From: Bellilinea sp034411135
GTDB lineage: Bacteria > Chloroflexota > Anaerolineae > Anaerolineales > Anaerolineaceae
Direction of reading: 5' to 3'
Assembly (NCBI GenBank): GCA_034411135.1
Contig: DAOUMN010000016.1
Location: 124,001 to 188,000 of the forward strand
DNA: 64,000 bases
The notes below the pieces were generated by a model that worked only from the letters and a program-made list of their open reading frames with translations, did no database searches and was not told the origin of the DNA. Positions 60,666 through 64,000 of this stretch are shown piece by piece. The position numbers and the translations under genes were made by a program. The stretch's first letter is position 1, and each line of letters begins with the position of its first letter.

Positions 60666-62291
60666 TTACTTCAGGCGGGTGGAATAGTAACGAGATGGGT
60701 TGAAGCCGGGACCGCGCGGGGCGGTCGAACCACCGCTGACGCCGCCCACCAGGTCGAGGAAAGCGTGCGCCACTTCCGGCTGGAAATGCTTGTTCGATTG
60801 GTAGCGGATGTAATCCACCACCTGGTAAGGCTGCCAGGCAGCCCGGTACGGGCGGTTGGAACTTAATGCGTCCCATACATCCACCACCGCAAATATACGC
60901 GCTCCCATGGGAATTTCCTCACCGCGCAGTCGGCGCGGATAACCGCTACCGTCCCATTTTTCGTGATGGCAATAGGGAATATCGATGATTTCGTTAAAAT
61001 GCGGAATGGGGCGCAGCAATTCATAGGCGTACAATGGATGGCGGCGCATGATGCGCCATTCGGTCTCATCCAGAGGACCGGGCTTTAGCAGGATGGCATC
61101 GGGAATACCAATTTTACCGATGTCATGCAATTGTGCACCGCGCCGCACCTGCACCAAATCATGCCGGTCGATGCCCAGCTTCTTCGCCAGTTCCAGGGTC
61201 AAATCCACTACCCGATTGGTGTGCCGCTCGGTGGTGAAATCGCGCAGCTCCAGCGCACGAGTCCAGCCGTCGATGGTTGCTTCGTAGGTCTGGGTCAGAT
61301 CCATGTTCGACTTTTCCAGCGACTGCGCCAGCTGAGCGTTCTGGATGGCAATGGCTGCCGTGTTGGCAATCAAGCTGAGCAAGGCTGTATCCGTCATCAC
61401 CCGAAAGCGCGCCGCGCGGTAGCTGTGCGCCTGCACCAGCCCAATCACCTTGCCACGCGCCACCATCGGCACGTATACCCCCGACCGCACCGCCCGCGCC
61501 CCGCGCACGAATGACAGACGTGCAGTTCCCGGCGGTCCTTCCGCAAGCAGGTCGTCAATCACCAGCGGCTTACCGCTGCGAATCACGTCGAACTGGTGCG
61601 AGGCGGGCTGCTCCTGATGGGTCAAACGCGGCACCTGGTTGATATCCAGCCGGTCACCTTCATGTTCGGCGTAAACACAATTCAACTGCTGCCGTTCACC
61701 ATCGTGTAAGGAAATATAAACCGTGCACACGTCCGGCAGCATCTGGTAAATCGCCGCGGTCAGGCGGCGGTAAATCTCGTCCAGGTCATAGATTTCCGCC
61801 AGTGTCCGCCCCACCTCGCCTGCAGCTGCCAATTTGCTTTCCTGCTGGGATGGACGCGGACGGGTTTCTTCTTTGTGGTATCGCGTCAGGGTGATCATCA
61901 AGGCTGTCCGCCCGTTGTAATTGATCCGATCAACGTTGGTAAAACTGCGCAGAAGTTTGCCATCGCGGGTAAAGATGAACAATTCCAGGTTGCGCAACGC
62001 GGCTTCTTCTTCCATCCGGGCTGAGATCTTGCGCAGGTTGTTTTCTCCAAGACCTGCCGGCAAGTCGCTGTCGCGCTGATCGATCAGCAGGCTGCGCGGG
62101 ATTCCCATCAGGTCGCAATAGGTCTGGTTGACTTCCAGGTAGGTAAAGTCATTGCTGTCGAGCACGCAAATGGCAGCCGGCACGGTGTGAACCAACTGGC
62201 GCAGCGCATGTTGGGCGTGATGCATGGCTTGTTCGAAGTAGATCATCGTTGGAGCAATGGTCTTGCGGCGTAGATAAATGGGGCGTTTCAT
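60666..62291 (-). CDS. PAS-GAF-HD-GYP c-di-GMP phosphodiesterase
   Basis: 541 residues from ATG 62291. PAS (about 25-150), GAF (about 170-335), HD-GYP (about 350-520) with HDIGK and HHEKWDGSGYP intact. Cytoplasmic. The frame is open to 62435 and contains other Met codons (62336, 62372); 62291 begins right before the PAS helix (MKRPIYL), but no Shine-Dalgarno is decisive. Divergent from the PAS/GAF sensor gene at 62566, which may share a signalling pathway. Complements the CHASE4-HD-GYP and propeller-GGDEF proteins. Confidence 0.9.
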   Translation of the reverse strand: MKRPIYLRRKTIAPTMIYFEQAMHHAQHALRQLVHTVPAAICVLDSNDFTYLEVNQTYCDLMGIPRSLLIDQRDSDLPAGLGENNLRKISARMEEEAALRNLELFIFTRDGKLLRSFTNVDRINYNGRTALMITLTRYHKEETRPRPSQQESKLAAAGEVGRTLAEIYDLDEIYRRLTAAIYQMLPDVCTVYISLHDGERQQLNCVYAEHEGDRLDINQVPRLTHQEQPASHQFDVIRSGKPLVIDDLLAEGPPGTARLSFVRGARAVRSGVYVPMVARGKVIGLVQAHSYRAARFRVMTDTALLSLIANTAAIAIQNAQLAQSLEKSNMDLTQTYEATIDGWTRALELRDFTTERHTNRVVDLTLELAKKLGIDRHDLVQVRRGAQLHDIGKIGIPDAILLKPGPLDETEWRIMRRHPLYAYELLRPIPHFNEIIDIPYCHHEKWDGSGYPRRLRGEEIPMGARIFAVVDVWDALSSNRPYRAAWQPYQVVDYIRYQSNKHFQPEVAHAFLDLVGGVSGGSTAPRGPGFNPSRYYSTRLK

Positions 62292-62565
62292 AAGTCCGGT
62301 TCCAGTCCTTAATGGATTTTTTACCGCTGCAATCATCCTGCCAGACACAAATGAGCGCTCATCGTTGGACATCTCTTTCGCCAATCCAGGGGAATTTGGG
62401 TACAATAAGCCAATACGAATTGGGTAGCCCCCCATTTTCGTGGTTATAAACCCCGGTAGGCTGCAGTAAAGCGTTCATATTGAATACAGAAGGTGCAAGG
62501 TCGATGCCAGCGTTAATGGACTTGGCGAAGTTTGTCATTAACGTCCGATTAAACAGAGGTCTCCA
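62292..62565. other. Divergent intergenic region
   Basis: 274 bases between the HD-GYP and PAS/GAF genes; likely holds both promoters. TACAAT near 62402 on the plus strand is a possible -10. No strong hairpin or palindrome seen. Confidence 0.4.
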
Positions 62566-64000
62566 GTGGAGGAACAACAGCCCATCTTTGAAGATATCCA
62601 CAACAGCCCTTCCCCGGCACTGATCATCGATCCCAGCGGGGTAATCCAGTCTGCCAATTTGCCGCTTGCCGATTTGCTACGCCACCCGCTCGATGACCTG
62701 ACCCGCCTGACATTTTGGGATCTGCTCCCGCCTGAACAACACCCGCCATTCCGGCAAGCAGGCAGCCAATTGGTGGATGATTCGAATAAACAAATCAAGA
62801 CATCATTTTTCGCCCGTGATTGCCAGCTAGTACCTGTCGAAATCAACCTGCGCAGACTGGAAAACGGCTGGCTGCGCATGGAGTTGCGCGATCTGCGTCC
62901 GCCACAAACCACCACGCCGGACACCCGCCATCCACAAGCCATCCTCCATGCGGTCATCTATGCTGCCCGCCATCTGTTACAGTCCCCCAGTTGGGACGCA
63001 AACCTCAACACCCTGCTGGCGCGCCTGGGCGTGGCAGCCGGGGTGAGCCGGGTATATCTATTCAAACATCAACACACTGCCAAAAACGAACTGCGCGCCA
63101 GCCTGCGATTCGAATGGACCGCCGCCGGTGTATCACCACAAATCGACAACCCCGATCTGCACAATGTGGATTACACTACCTGCGGTCTGCTGCCGTTGTA
63201 CCACGCCATTCGGGAAGGCGAAACAATTGCGGCGGCGCTACGCGAATTATCACCCGCCGTGCAGCGTTTCCTTGGAGCAGGTGGAGCGCTTTCGACTCTG
63301 CTGTTGCCCGTCATGAGCAGGGACGGCTGCTGGGGATTTATGGGCTTTGATGAACACCGCACCGAGCGCATCTGGCAGCCCTACGAACTGGACGCGCTGC
63401 GCGCCGCGGTCAGCATGCTGGCAGCCTTCATCGAGCGTCAGAAGATGGAAACCGCGCTGCGCGCCCAGCAGGACATGTACCGATTGCTGGTTGAAAATCA
63501 AGGAGAGGGTATAGCCCTGGTAGATGATAGCGAGAATTTTATCTTTTGCAACCCGGCAACCGAAAAAATCTTCGGCACGCCGCCGGGTGGGTTGATCGGT
63601 CACAACCTGGCGGAATTCCTGACCGACGATCAGATTACCACCATTGGCAACCAGACCCGCCTGCGCCGCCAGGGTCACCACAGCCGCTATGAACTGACCA
63701 TCCGCACCCGCAGCGGTGGCGAGCGCATTATTTCAGTCAGCGCCAGCCCTTACATCGATAAAGAGCAACGCTATATCGGCGCTTTTGGCGTCATTCAGGA
63801 CATCACCGAGCGAAAACGCACCGAAAAACGCATCCGGTTGCTGCTGGCTGCCGAACAATCCTACCGCCGCCAGGCGGAAGCCTTCCGCCGGGCTGCCAAT
63901 GCGCTGATTCACGACCTGAGTACTGAGCAGGTTGGCGACCAGGTGCTGGAAGGGTTAATGCAAATCGTTCCCTACCAACGCTGCCGCCTGATCCTGGAGG
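62566..64000 (+). CDS. PAS-GAF-PAS-GAF sensor protein (3' truncated by window edge)
   Basis: At least 478 residues, open to the end of the window with no stop. PAS1 (about 5-115), GAF (about 150-300, ending before FIERQKMET), PAS2 (about 305-430: RLLVENQGEGIALVDDSENFIFCNPATEKIFG to FGVIQDITERKRTE), then the beginning of another GAF (RAANALIHDLSTEQV). The output domain lies outside. The start is GTG 62566 after AGAGG with a 6-nt spacer; an in-frame TAA lies upstream. Most likely a histidine kinase, diguanylate cyclase or HD-GYP protein. Divergent from the HD-GYP gene. Confidence 0.85.
   Translation, partial: MEEQQPIFEDIHNSPSPALIIDPSGVIQSANLPLADLLRHPLDDLTRLTFWDLLPPEQHPPFRQAGSQLVDDSNKQIKTSFFARDCQLVPVEINLRRLENGWLRMELRDLRPPQTTTPDTRHPQAILHAVIYAARHLLQSPSWDANLNTLLARLGVAAGVSRVYLFKHQHTAKNELRASLRFEWTAAGVSPQIDNPDLHNVDYTTCGLLPLYHAIREGETIAAALRELSPAVQRFLGAGGALSTLLLPVMSRDGCWGFMGFDEHRTERIWQPYELDALRAAVSMLAAFIERQKMETALRAQQDMYRLLVENQGEGIALVDDSENFIFCNPATEKIFGTPPGGLIGHNLAEFLTDDQITTIGNQTRLRRQGHHSRYELTIRTRSGGERIISVSASPYIDKEQRYIGAFGVIQDITERKRTEKRIRLLLAAEQSYRRQAEAFRRAANALIHDLSTEQVGDQVLEGLMQIVPYQRCRLILE

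Noticed and set aside
60453..60866. 137-codon plus-strand frame after the exported pair
   Set aside because: Mostly antisense to the HD-GYP gene and not protein-like.
62820..63350. 176-codon plus-strand frame near the window end
   Set aside because: It is an out-of-frame shadow of the GTG-started PAS/GAF gene at 62566, which has clear domains.
1..64000. tRNA, rRNA, CRISPR array or insertion sequence
   Set aside because: None recognised by eye on either strand; short tRNAs could be missed without a covariance search.

Overview
The window is a high-GC bacterial chromosome segment (most genes look about 57-60% G+C) with no rRNA, tRNA, phage or insertion sequence that I can recognise. Gene style suggests a Chloroflexota bacterium, most likely of the Anaerolineae type. 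The reasons are (i) exported proteins with Thr-Pro repeat stalks and an IPVTGG-type tail, (ii) several large multi-domain c-di-GMP and PAS/GAF sensors, (iii) a lipoprotein serpin, a propeller-type sensor, a GH3 glycosidase and a YjfB-like protein, and (iv) several strong promoters whose -10 box lies only 6-7 nt before the start codon, which implies leaderless mRNAs. This taxonomic call is inference; no marker gene is present to fix it.

Layout. 0-9.4 kb: end of a WD40 protein, an M50-like membrane protease divergent from a dCMP deaminase-like enzyme, an ECF sigma/anti-sigma pair, a P2-type cation ATPase, an acyl-ACP thioesterase, a serpin and a small hypothetical gene. 9.5-20.8 kb: CHASE4-HAMP-PAS-GAF-HD-GYP phosphodiesterase, AlkZ/YcaQ-type DNA glycosylase, propeller-GGDEF diguanylate cyclase, MFS transporter, GH3-PA14 glycosidase. 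20.8-25.6 kb: small monooxygenase-like protein, the sdhCDAB operon with a strong terminator, a secreted LRR protein. 25.7-36.9 kb: chemoreceptor, ParB-like protein, an SBP/ATPase/permease ABC operon, menA, YjfB-like protein, cytochrome P450, Trm112-like protein, LytR-CpsA-Psr protein, alpha/beta hydrolase.

36.9-42.2 kb stands out. It is an AT-richer island (hand-counted sample lines about 42% GC against about 70% in a flanking line) carrying three same-strand genes: two tandem, translationally coupled MutS-domain-V-like ATPases with Asn in place of the Walker B Asp, and a drastically reduced P-type ATPase. The ATPase lacks TM1-2, the ion-binding TM4 motif and most C-terminal membrane helices, yet it is one intact reading frame. 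I regard this as the best candidate in the window for an undescribed system.

42.2-50 kb: DinB-like protein, a GntR/UTRA-SIS-DppA amino-sugar/D-peptide operon, endonuclease III overlapping an asparaginase-II gene, a degenerate metallo-beta-lactamase-fold protein, an orphan histidine kinase. 50-64 kb: sulfite-oxidase-like molybdoenzyme, glgC, a SERCA-type Ca2+ ATPase, a repeat-stalk surface protein behind a potentially structured leader, a CRP-like plus TetR-like operator pair in front of an SDR fused to a Zn-finger-like tail, an exported protein pair, a PAS-GAF-HD-GYP protein, and the beginning of a PAS/GAF sensor that runs off the window.

Functionally the window combines aerobic respiration (Sdh, menaquinone), envelope building (LCP, surface stalk protein), cation homeostasis (P-type ATPases), carbohydrate storage and use (glgC, GH3), and second-messenger/two-component sensing. 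Start codons were chosen by eye from ribosome-binding sites and -10 boxes and may be off by a few codons.
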